A DNA stretch of 12,825 bases from CAYSLA01 sp964431685 (GTDB lineage Bacteria > Armatimonadota > UBA5829), in contig CAYSLA010000097.1 in assembly GCA_964431685.1 (NCBI GenBank), positions 1 to 12,825 on the forward strand, written 5' to 3'. Of this stretch, positions 7,717 to 12,825 are shown in pieces. The notes beneath the pieces were generated by a model, which searched no databases, was not told the DNA's origin, and saw only the letters and a program-made list of their open reading frames with translations. The number at the start of each line of letters is the position of its first letter. Position 1 is the first letter of the stretch. Made by a program: the position numbers and the translations under genes.

Positions 7717-9276
7717 ATGTCGAGAGCAGTTCTCGGAGTAGTTGTATTGCTGGTGACGCAGACATTCACGCCAGTCGCGGCAGCGGTCGGCCCTGTAGAT
7801 AACTGCCTTGGAGTGGTCTTTGCAGTGGGAGACGCGGCGACGTGGTTCAGTTCCGCGTTCGTGATAGCGGACGGGGGGTGGGTGATATGCACTGCCGACT
7901 CAGTCACGGAACACACGTCTGCCACCAACTCTCAACCGATCCGCAATCCAATATTCATAAGCAGGTTCACCGGACTTGCCTATGAGTGTGAGGTGGTTGC
8001 TGTGGACGAAAAGAGCAGCGTCGCTCTGCTCAAACTGCCGGTAAAGGGTCTGCCAGCCGTCGATCTGGGTCAGAGCAAAGACTTCGCGCGTGCGGGCTTC
8101 GGCACTGTCGGTGAGCTTGCGAGCAGTGACACCATCGGCTCGGTCTGGCCGACGACCATCTTCGGCGTTGCGGCAGGCAGATCGGGTGATGCGGGTCTGG
8201 TTGTGCGCGGATGGAACGCCAACCGGGCGTTTGTAACGGAGATCGGCAGCCGGAAGTGGTTGCTGCTGGGTGAGCTTAGTCCCGCTGACAGGCCAATACC
8301 CAACGGTTCGGTGGCCATGCGCGAGAGGACAGCGGTGGGCATGTATGTGAATCGCCTCCGTATCACCGACCCCAAGAAGGAAGACGTGATCCTCGGCAGG
8401 TGTCTGGCGTCATCGGAGCTTGTGTCGTTCGCCGCAAAGCAGAACATCCCCGCAGAGACGCTGCACGTGACACCCGCCGCAACCCTGAAGACCTCTCCAA
8501 GAGCAGGTAGAGCGTTTGCGCTCAATGTGAGAGCTCTCTCGATGTCTTCATCCGGCGCTTCGGAAGATGCTCTGAAGGTATCCAAAGAACTCTCTGAGCT
8601 GATGCCGGACGATCCTGCCGCGAGGATGTCTTACGGCGTTGCTCTTGTTGCAGAGGGCAAGTTCGAGGATGCAATGGGGGTGTTCGGTGAGGTTGAGAAG
8701 CTCGACCGCGAAGCTCCGAATTTGAAGACAAACCGCGCCGCTGCCCTGATTGGCCTCAAGAGGAACGATGAGGCCGAGAAGGAGCTGCTGCAGGCGGCGA
8801 AGGATGCTCCCGGTGACACTCGTCCACTGTATGCTCTGGTGGCATTCTACTCTGCGGATGAGAAGACTTTGGAGAAAGCGCTGGAATATGCCAGGCAGAC
8901 GGTGAACCTCGCGCCAAAGAGTCCCCTGGCCAGGCTGCAGTACGCAATGGCCTACAGGGCGTTGAAGAAGTACAAGGAGTCAATCGAGGCGATCCAACTG
9001 GCGTTGAGTCTTGCGCCTGATTGGCTGGATGCCTGGATCGCGGCGGCAGTGGTCTATGAGGACGCCGAAGACTTCGAAAACGCGCAGAAGACGCTGGAAA
9101 CAATTGCCGATAAGCGACCGGAAGATGCGAGTAGCCTGCTGGCTCTGGCCTCGTTCTACGTGGACCGCAAGAACAAGGCGAAAGCGGAGTCAACGTTCGC
9201 AAAGATCAAGGCGCTTTCTCCTCCCCAAGAGATTCTGGATGCAGTGACGGACCTGGAGACAAAACTGAGCGAATAA
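7717..9276 (+). CDS. Exported trypsin-fold (degenerate HtrA-like) protein with TPR repeats
   Basis: This 519-residue protein has a signal peptide (residues 1-23, cut near VAAA). Residues about 30-215 follow the layout of an HtrA/DegP-type chymotrypsin-fold protease. AFVIADGGWVICTADSV (46-62) corresponds to the strand that carries the catalytic His. VVAVDEKSSVALLKL (93-107) corresponds to the strand with the catalytic Asp. PNGSVAMRERTAVGM (195-209) lies where GNSGGP...VVGI is expected. The triad is not intact: the His position reads D61, the Asp position S101, and the GNSGG motif is absent. Residues about 262-515 hold roughly seven TPR helix pairs (for example 300-333 and 403-436) instead of a PDZ domain. 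It is probably a protein-binding scaffold in the envelope rather than a protease. GGAGGGA lies 6 bases before the ATG, inside the MFS gene. It is the last gene of the unit. Confidence 0.8.
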   Translation: MSRAVLGVVVLLVTQTFTPVAAAVGPVDNCLGVVFAVGDAATWFSSAFVIADGGWVICTADSVTEHTSATNSQPIRNPIFISRFTGLAYECEVVAVDEKSSVALLKLPVKGLPAVDLGQSKDFARAGFGTVGELASSDTIGSVWPTTIFGVAAGRSGDAGLVVRGWNANRAFVTEIGSRKWLLLGELSPADRPIPNGSVAMRERTAVGMYVNRLRITDPKKEDVILGRCLASSELVSFAAKQNIPAETLHVTPAATLKTSPRAGRAFALNVRALSMSSSGASEDALKVSKELSELMPDDPAARMSYGVALVAEGKFEDAMGVFGEVEKLDREAPNLKTNRAAALIGLKRNDEAEKELLQAAKDAPGDTRPLYALVAFYSADEKTLEKALEYARQTVNLAPKSPLARLQYAMAYRALKKYKESIEAIQLALSLAPDWLDAWIAAAVVYEDAEDFENAQKTLETIADKRPEDASSLLALASFYVDRKNKAKAESTFAKIKALSPPQEILDAVTDLETKLSE

Positions 9277-9292
9277 GGTCAGTGCGGATTCG

Positions 9293-9862
9293 TCAGTTGG
9301 CAGATGCGCCGGCAAACACGGATTCTTCTTTCGCGTGTGAGTGTGTGCGCTCCTCGAAGACCGGAAGGTAGTCTCGCCATATCTCGTTGCGTACTCCCGA
9401 GATGAACTTCGTCAGACTGATGAACGGCACATACTTCGGCTTCGTGGGCGTCTTGTTGAGCGAGAAACCAACGTGCCTGAGTTCTTTGTCGCCTTTCTTG
9501 GAGTTGCATTTTTTGCAGCAGCAGACGAGGTTATCCCACGTGGAGGGGCCGCCAAGCCGCTTGGGAACAACGTGATCTACAGTCAGGTCGGCGCCTCTGT
9601 GGCCGCAGTACTGACAAGTGTGGTTGTCTCGCGCCAGCACACTCCTGCGCGACAATCTCAGTTGGGGCCTGGGCCTCTTGATGTGACTTCTCAGGCGGAC
9701 TACGGACGGTTGATCCAGAGCAGTTGACACTGTGTGCAGCATCCTGCCCGAGTGATGCAGCACGTCGACTTTTCCACTCAGCACGAGCGTGATGGCCCGT
9801 CTCGCATTACAGATGTTCAGCGGCTCGTAGTCGCTGTTTAGCACTAGCACCTCTTGACTCAC
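9293..9862 (-). CDS. HNH endonuclease family protein
   Basis: This 189-residue cytoplasmic protein belongs to the zinc-ribbon HNH family found widely in Actinobacteria, Cyanobacteria and Chloroflexi. Its physiological role is not settled; DNA repair or defence is possible. A lead region (residues 1-60, VLVLNSDYEPLNICNARRAI) precedes the nuclease core. The first zinc knuckle is C83-x2-C86. DH at 96-97 holds the metal-binding catalytic His, N111 follows, and the second knuckle is C116-x2-C119-N120. All HNH residues are present, so it should be active. The GTG start at 9862 is supported by GAGGTAGG (9876-9869) with 6 bases of spacing. An intrinsic terminator ends only 8 bases before that ribosome-binding site, so expression probably requires read-through from the promoter at 10120-10091. 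Its 3' end is 16 bases from the end of the convergent TPR gene. Confidence 0.93.
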   Translation of the reverse strand: MSQEVLVLNSDYEPLNICNARRAITLVLSGKVDVLHHSGRMLHTVSTALDQPSVVRLRSHIKRPRPQLRLSRRSVLARDNHTCQYCGHRGADLTVDHVVPKRLGGPSTWDNLVCCCKKCNSKKGDKELRHVGFSLNKTPTKPKYVPFISLTKFISGVRNEIWRDYLPVFEERTHSHAKEESVFAGASAN

Positions 9863-9883
9863 TATTAGCCTACCTCACATAAC

Positions 9884-9917
9884 AAAAAAGCCCGCCAAGA
9901 CAGTTGTCGTGGCAGGC
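9884..9917 (-). terminator. Intrinsic terminator directly upstream of the HNH ribosome-binding site
   Basis: On the minus strand, the arm at 9917-9910 pairs with 9897-9890. An inner 3-bp stem (9908-9906 with 9901-9899) closes a four-base loop. A run of six T follows at 9889-9884. In minus-strand RNA the one imperfect outer pair (9914 with 9893) is a G-U wobble, while on the plus strand it would be C-A. This and the T-run fix the orientation. It ends transcripts arriving from 10085 before they reach the HNH gene, unless a competing structure or a ribosome prevents hairpin formation. Confidence 0.8.
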
Positions 9918-9918
9918 C

Positions 9919-10071
9919 TCATCCGGTTCGCACAGGGCAGAACACGTGTTGTCGGAACACGTATACGCCGCTCATGTGAGTGCGTATATCACGCATTCTG
10001 GTTATGCTCTGCACGTTCTTCAGCTTCATCATCATCTTTCCCGACCACGCGGCGTCACTATTGCGACGCAT
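9919..10071 (-). CDS. Possible small ORF (36 or 50 aa) within the leader
   Basis: Minus-strand ATG at 10071 gives a 50-residue, strongly basic peptide. Three consecutive ATG codons at 10035-10027 follow GGGAAAG (10042-10036). Starting at the last of them, the product has 36 residues (beginning MKLKNVQSITRM). G or C in about two thirds of third codon positions resembles the neighbouring genes, which favours real coding. The TGA at 9921-9919 lies one base before the terminator stem, so a terminating ribosome would cover the stem's 5' arm. It may be a leader peptide controlling the HNH gene or an independent small protein. I do not recognise the sequence, and the ribosome-binding site for the longer form is too close to its start. 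Confidence 0.35.
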   Translation of the reverse strand: MRRNSDAAWSGKMMMKLKNVQSITRMRDIRTHMSGVYVFRQHVFCPVRTG

Positions 10072-10090
10072 CTTCCGTGATCACATTGTC

Positions 10091-10120
10091 ATTGTAGCAG
10101 TACGTCTGAACGGCTGTCAA
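10091..10120 (-). promoter_or_regulatory. Strong minus-strand promoter of the HNH leader
   Basis: On the minus strand a perfect TTGACA (10120-10115) is followed after 18 bases by TACAAT (10096-10091), which has an extended TGc just before it. The predicted start is near 10085. The -35 hexamer sits inside an inverted repeat, GCTGTC-aag-GACAGC (10113-10127), which could be a repressor operator. This is the only convincing promoter that can serve the HNH gene. Confidence 0.75.
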
Positions 10121-10127
10121 GGACAGC
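10113..10127. promoter_or_regulatory. Inverted repeat overlapping the -35 box
   Basis: GCTGTC (10113-10118) and GACAGC (10122-10127) are perfect inverted copies separated by 3 bases, and they cover the minus-strand -35 hexamer. A protein bound here would block RNA polymerase. The half-site spacing does not match the LexA consensus I know. Part of the symmetry is forced by TTGACA itself, so the operator reading is tentative. Confidence 0.35.
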
Positions 10128-10207
10128 TCGAATAATGGCCTGAAAATCGGCCTCGTGCCGCCGGCGGGCAGAGCGGTGCGAACCTGAAGAGACGCCTGTG
10201 TTTCACC

Positions 10208-10213
10208 GATAAT
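10208..10213 (+). promoter_or_regulatory. Candidate -10 box for the STAS gene (leaderless)
   Basis: GATAAT matches TATAAT at five of six positions and lies 9 bases before the ATG at 10223. The start codon would therefore be at or next to the transcription start. This fits the lack of a ribosome-binding site. No good -35 box is present; the best, TGAAGA at 10185-10190, matches three positions. The same 9-base distance is seen at the methyltransferase start. Confidence 0.3.
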
Positions 10214-10222
10214 CGTAGTGAT

Positions 10223-10585
10223 ATGGGACATCGTGAACTGTCAATTCGTATAGAAGAGCTGATAGGCATTCCGCGTGTTGTAGTGCGCGGCTCATACACG
10301 CGTGACCACAACGGTCTGCTCTCCTGCATCCTCGACCAACTGCAGTCCAACGGCTCCAGCGTACTGGTGCTCGATCTTATGGACTTGCGGTGTGCCGAAG
10401 CAGAAGCAGCATCCGGCATTGTCCTCGTGCTGAAGAAGAGCCGGGCAAATGCAGGCATACACGTTGTCGCCCCGGACAATCTGGGGCTACTGCTGAAGCG
10501 CGGCCGCTTGCCAGTGTGCGTGCGTCTCTACCCATCTCTGGACGAATTTGTTAGCGCTATGCCGCAAATCGCGCAGGCATCCTGA
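10223..10585 (+). CDS. STAS-domain protein (anti-sigma factor antagonist-like)
   Basis: This is a single-domain protein of 120 residues with the STAS fold pattern of SpoIIAA/RsbV. A central strand VLVLDLMDL is at 47-55, followed by a loop and helix AEAASGIVLVLKKS (60-73). Strand IHVVAP is at 79-84, and a C-terminal LYPSLDEFVSAM segment (102-113) resembles the usual 'F..sleeAl' ending. In regulated antagonists the loop reads D-S-S-G and the first Ser is phosphorylated by an anti-sigma kinase. Here it reads A62-A63-S64-G65, so that Ser is replaced by Ala. The protein may be constitutively in the binding state or belong to a non-phosphorylated STAS branch. No kinase or phosphatase partner lies nearby. 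No Shine-Dalgarno precedes the ATG, and translation may be leaderless. It is convergent with the SGNH esterase gene, 31 bases away. Confidence 0.75.
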   Translation: MGHRELSIRIEELIGIPRVVVRGSYTRDHNGLLSCILDQLQSNGSSVLVLDLMDLRCAEAEAASGIVLVLKKSRANAGIHVVAPDNLGLLLKRGRLPVCVRLYPSLDEFVSAMPQIAQAS

Positions 10586-10616
10586 GTCAAACAATCTGCC
10601 GTTCCCAAATGCCTCT

Positions 10617-11630
10617 CTACACAGCACCTAGTGCGCGTTCGGCGGCAGAAGACAGAATCCGTGCCATTCTAAGGTGACCCAGATCGGTTGGATGCACGGC
10701 GTCCACAGTTGCCTCGCCATCCGTGCCAATCAGCGCCTCGCAGGTCACGTAGTGCAGCCCTCCGTTCCACGAAACAGCCAGCTCCTGGAAGATTCCTCTA
10801 AGTATGCGGTTCTTGATTTCAGTCGGCTGTTGTTCATCGCCCCTGATGAACTCATTCTCGTATACCAGGTTTTCGACCAGAATGACGGGCGTGCCAGGGT
10901 GCGCCCGCTTCAGCACAGAGAGCAGGTAACGCAATCTCTCATCCACATCTTCGGCATCCATGTTGGGCATACAATCAATGACATAGAGTGACGGATCAAG
11001 CTCAGCAAGCAGGTCTGAGACTTCGTGCTCGCATTTTCCACTACCCGAGAAGCCGAGATTGATGATTGGTGCATCGAGGCTTCGTCCGACGATCGAGGGG
11101 TAGGCCATACCAGGTCGACTCGCGCACCCTCCCTGGGTGATTGAGCTGCCGTAGAACACCACCGGCCTGGCTCCGCGCGCACGTGGTGGAGGCGCCTGCA
11201 TAGTCACCCCGTCAGCCAGCCCTATTTCCAGTGATTTCACGCCATTGTATAGTGGCAAATAGAGCGCGTACTCGCGATTGCCTGGGGGCAGGTCCAAAAC
11301 AAGTTCAGTTTCGTTATCCTCAGCCCTCGGAACCCCAATCGCCAGCCAGCGCCACTTGCCTTCGTGACGCACGTAAAGATCTACCCCACTGACACCAGTT
11401 GACGGCATGTGACTCATCGTCAGTTGCGGCGATGTCAGGCTCCACCTGACGGAGATACCGGGAGAATTCGTAACGAAACGGACGACCATCGCGGCCGTGT
11501 TCGCCGACAAGGCCCAGACTTCCTCCGGAACTCTGCCTTCCGCCCTCGCAGGCAATCGATTGAAGAAATCCTTCGTATCGCTCCATCCGCGTCCTTCAAC
11601 GAGCAGATTCTCCGCCGTCTGCCAAGTCAT
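10617..11630 (-). CDS. SGNH-hydrolase esterase with GxDLY domain
   Basis: This 337-residue esterase probably removes acyl groups from sugars. The start at 11630 is fixed by AGGAGG (11643-11638) with 7 bases of spacing; the open frame continues 48 codons upstream but without support. Residues about 30-145 form an N-terminal beta-domain with G82-V-D-L-Y86, the hallmark of the GxDLY family that accompanies Lipase_GDSL_3 hydrolases. The SGNH core starts at VVFYGSSITQGG (157-168) with catalytic Ser163 (GSS in place of the usual GDS). Block II is GFSGSGK near 193-199, block III CMPNM has N223, and block V VDAVHP supplies D310 and H313. No signal peptide is visible, so it probably acts in the cytoplasm on imported acylated oligosaccharides. 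It is divergent from a CE7 esterase gene across 163 bases, suggesting a shared role. Confidence 0.9.
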   Translation of the reverse strand: MTWQTAENLLVEGRGWSDTKDFFNRLPARAEGRVPEEVWALSANTAAMVVRFVTNSPGISVRWSLTSPQLTMSHMPSTGVSGVDLYVRHEGKWRWLAIGVPRAEDNETELVLDLPPGNREYALYLPLYNGVKSLEIGLADGVTMQAPPPRARGARPVVFYGSSITQGGCASRPGMAYPSIVGRSLDAPIINLGFSGSGKCEHEVSDLLAELDPSLYVIDCMPNMDAEDVDERLRYLLSVLKRAHPGTPVILVENLVYENEFIRGDEQQPTEIKNRILRGIFQELAVSWNGGLHYVTCEALIGTDGEATVDAVHPTDLGHLRMARILSSAAERALGAV

Positions 11631-11658
11631 CCGTCTGCCTCCTGGGTTTGCTTGCCAC

Positions 11659-11667
11659 AGTATACCA
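11659..11667 (-). promoter_or_regulatory. Extended -10 promoter of the SGNH esterase
   Basis: On the minus strand TGgTATACT has an extended TG and a -10 hexamer matching five of six positions. No convincing -35 lies 17 bases upstream (TTCGTG only). The start of transcription would be near 11652, giving a short leader of about 20 bases that contains AGGAGG. Confidence 0.45.
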
Positions 11668-11793
11668 CAGGCGGTAATGCGCACGAAATTGCCGCAACGG
11701 ATTGCCCACACGCAGAAGGATATGCCCGATTGTTTGGTGAAATCAGTATTGCAGTATAGCAACTTTATTTCCACGCCAGTGAGGTAAGCAAGA

Positions 11794-12759
11794 ATGCCGT
11801 TGATTGATATGCCGCTCGAAGAGCTGAAGAAGTATCAAGGCCGGAACCCTCGTCCGGACGACTTCGATGAGTACTGGGACAGTGCGCTCGCCCAAATGCA
11901 TAGTGTTGATCCCAGGGTAGAGCTGGTTCCCTACGCCACAAAGTCGAACGGAGCAGAGTTCTATGACCTCTTCTTTACAGGAGTTGGTGGCGCGAGAATC
12001 CACGCCAAGTATCTTCGTCCTGTCGGCTCGAACAAACCGCACCCGGCAGTTGTCGTGCTCCACGGCTACTCTGGCAACTCGGGGGACTGGTTCGGTTGTC
12101 TGGGCTGGGTCAGCCAGAGTTTCTCAGTTGCCGCGATCGACGTGCGCGGACAGGGGGGAATATCGGAGGACCTGGGCGGAACCGTCGGCAACACGCTCCG
12201 CGGCCATATCATTAGAGGTCTCACGGACACTCCCGAGAAGCTGCTCTTCAGGGCCATATATCTGGATTGCGCGCAACTCGCGGGGATCGTGATGGGCATG
12301 CCCGAGGTAGACGCAACCAGGGTGGGGGTGACGGGTGGATCTCAGGGTGGGGGTCTGACCCTTGCCTGCGCCGCGTTGGAACCCAGGCTGAAACTGGCTG
12401 CGCCTCTCTATCCGTTCTTGTGCGACTATCGCCGGGTCTGGGAGATGGACCTTGCAGTGGGCGCTTACGAAGAGTTGCGGCAGTACTTACGCTTCTTTGA
12501 CCCTCTGCACGAGCGCGAAGATGAGATATTCACGAGGCTCGGATACATCGACAACCAGTTCCTGGCGCCAAGAATCAAGGCAGAGGTGCTGATGTTCACG
12601 GGGCTTATGGACACCATCTGTCCGCCATCGACTCAGTTCGCCGCATACAACAAGATCACCGCGAAGAAGAACGTGGTTATCTACCCGGACTTCGGCCACG
12701 AAGGTCTGCCGCAGGCCGCCGACAGGACGTTTGAGTTCATGTGCAGGCTGAGCGAGTAG
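11794..12759 (+). CDS. axe: CE7 acetylxylan esterase / cephalosporin-C deacetylase
   Basis: This 321-residue alpha/beta hydrolase of carbohydrate esterase family 7 removes acetyl groups from short xylo-oligosaccharides and similar acetylated compounds, normally inside the cell. Its length is close to that of Thermotoga TM0077 (about 325). The family motifs are all present: R118-G-Q120, the nucleophile elbow GGSQGG at 181-186 with Ser183, D273 in GLMD, and H302-E303 in GHEG. Tyr92 in HGYSG and Gln184 are placed to form the oxyanion hole. No signal peptide is present, consistent with the hexameric cytoplasmic enzymes of the family. The ATG at 11794 has GAGG (11781-11784) 9 bases upstream. The gene is divergent from an SGNH esterase, and the pair may deacetylate imported hemicellulose fragments. 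The family is certain; the natural substrate is inferred. Confidence 0.95.
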   Translation: MPLIDMPLEELKKYQGRNPRPDDFDEYWDSALAQMHSVDPRVELVPYATKSNGAEFYDLFFTGVGGARIHAKYLRPVGSNKPHPAVVVLHGYSGNSGDWFGCLGWVSQSFSVAAIDVRGQGGISEDLGGTVGNTLRGHIIRGLTDTPEKLLFRAIYLDCAQLAGIVMGMPEVDATRVGVTGGSQGGGLTLACAALEPRLKLAAPLYPFLCDYRRVWEMDLAVGAYEELRQYLRFFDPLHEREDEIFTRLGYIDNQFLAPRIKAEVLMFTGLMDTICPPSTQFAAYNKITAKKNVVIYPDFGHEGLPQAADRTFEFMCRLSE

Positions 12760-12784
12760 ACTGTAGGCGTTGTTTGTCGCGGTA

Positions 12785-12808
12785 GGGACTGGGGTTGCCC
12801 CCAGCCCC
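12785..12808 (+). other. GC-rich hairpin downstream of the CE7 esterase
   Basis: CTGGGG (12789-12794) and CCCCAG (12799-12804) form a perfect 6-bp stem around a TTGC loop. Beyond one mismatch, three more G-C pairs extend it. It begins 25 bases after the stop codon at 12759, where a terminator would be expected, but no T-run follows before the window ends. It could be a terminator lacking a U-tract or a copy of a dispersed intergenic palindrome. Confidence 0.35.
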
Positions 12809-12825
12809 CCGCACAGATCCCGGCG

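Larger units (their letters stand above)
9884..10084 (-). ncRNA. Structured leader RNA or small RNA, class unknown
   Basis: A transcript of about 200 nt is bounded by a strong promoter and an intrinsic terminator. It contains three further local stems. One is GCGTC/GACGC at 10069-10065 with 10056-10052. The second is TGCGT/ACGCA at 9995-9991 with 9985-9981. The third is a perfect 7-bp stem with a 5-base loop at 9962-9944. It could be the attenuating leader of the HNH gene, a stand-alone small RNA, or the mRNA of the small ORF at 10071-9919. I do not recognise a known riboswitch, 6S, SRP, tmRNA or RNase P signature in it. Confidence 0.45.

Noticed and set aside
8070..8585. Antisense frame of 171 aa opposite the trypsin-fold/TPR gene
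   Set aside because: The composition is low-complexity (Ser, Ala, Thr, Pro) with no domain pattern. It is a shadow of the plus-strand gene.
9277..9292. Terminator between the convergent TPR and HNH genes
   Set aside because: Only 16 bases separate the stop codons, with no stem-loop or T-run.
9884..10084. Known structured RNA (6S, SRP, tmRNA, RNase P or a named riboswitch)
   Set aside because: The size would suit 6S or SRP RNA, but the conserved sequence signatures I know are absent.
9909..10097. Plus-strand frame of 62 aa across the HNH leader region
   Set aside because: It has no ribosome-binding site or recognisable sequence, and it runs through the terminator stem and antisense to the minus-strand transcript.
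10140..10170. GC-rich near-palindrome around GCCGCCGGCGGGC as a terminator
   Set aside because: It leaves no loop and is not followed by a T-run on either strand.
11730..11760. Promoter candidate TTGTTT / TATAGC before the CE7 esterase
   Set aside because: The spacer is 19 bases and both hexamers are weak. A promoter must exist here, but this one is not convincing enough to annotate.
11631..11774. Upstream extension of the SGNH esterase frame on the minus strand
   Set aside because: A perfect AGGAGG precedes the ATG at 11630, and the extension covers that gene's promoter and most of the divergent intergenic region.

Overview
The window is moderately GC-rich bacterial chromosome with tightly packed genes. 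It has no rRNA, tRNA, CRISPR array, transposase or phage gene that I can recognise. The content is secreted TIM-barrel and CBM9-like proteins, several family 2 glycosyltransferases, carbohydrate-type esterases and an HNH protein with a CxxC...DH...CxxC core. This fits an uncultured free-living glycan-processing bacterium, something like Armatimonadota or a neighbouring terrestrial phylum. The phylum is a weak inference: no marker gene is present.

Layout. (1) 230-1534 (+): a secreted glycoside-hydrolase-like TIM-barrel protein. (2) 1599-5006 (+): a compact glycan-assembly operon of one SAM methyltransferase and three different GT2 glycosyltransferases, with start/stop overlaps at two junctions and a 2-nt gap at the third. 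(3) 5003-9276 (+): a very good sigma70-type promoter, whose -35 box contains the stop codon of the last glycosyltransferase. It drives a secreted CBM9-like/beta-sandwich protein, an MFS transporter and an exported trypsin-fold/TPR fusion whose protease triad appears lost. (4) 9293-9862 (-): an HNH nuclease-family gene, convergent with (3). (5) 9863-10120 (-): a strong promoter, a structured leader of about 200 nt with a possible small ORF, and an intrinsic terminator placed directly before the HNH ribosome-binding site. This looks like a transcription-attenuation unit or a small independent RNA/peptide gene. (6) 10223-10585 (+): a lone STAS-domain protein without the phosphorylatable serine. 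(7) 10617-11630 (-) and 11794-12759 (+): a divergent pair of carbohydrate-type esterases, an SGNH hydrolase with a GxDLY domain and a CE7 acetylxylan esterase/cephalosporin-C deacetylase.

How the genes may work together. Regions 1, 3 and 7 suggest binding, cleavage, deacetylation and transport of glycans. Region 2 builds or decorates a surface glycan. The least ordinary parts are the HNH leader with its terminator, and the cassette of CBM9-like protein, MFS transporter and pseudoprotease-TPR.
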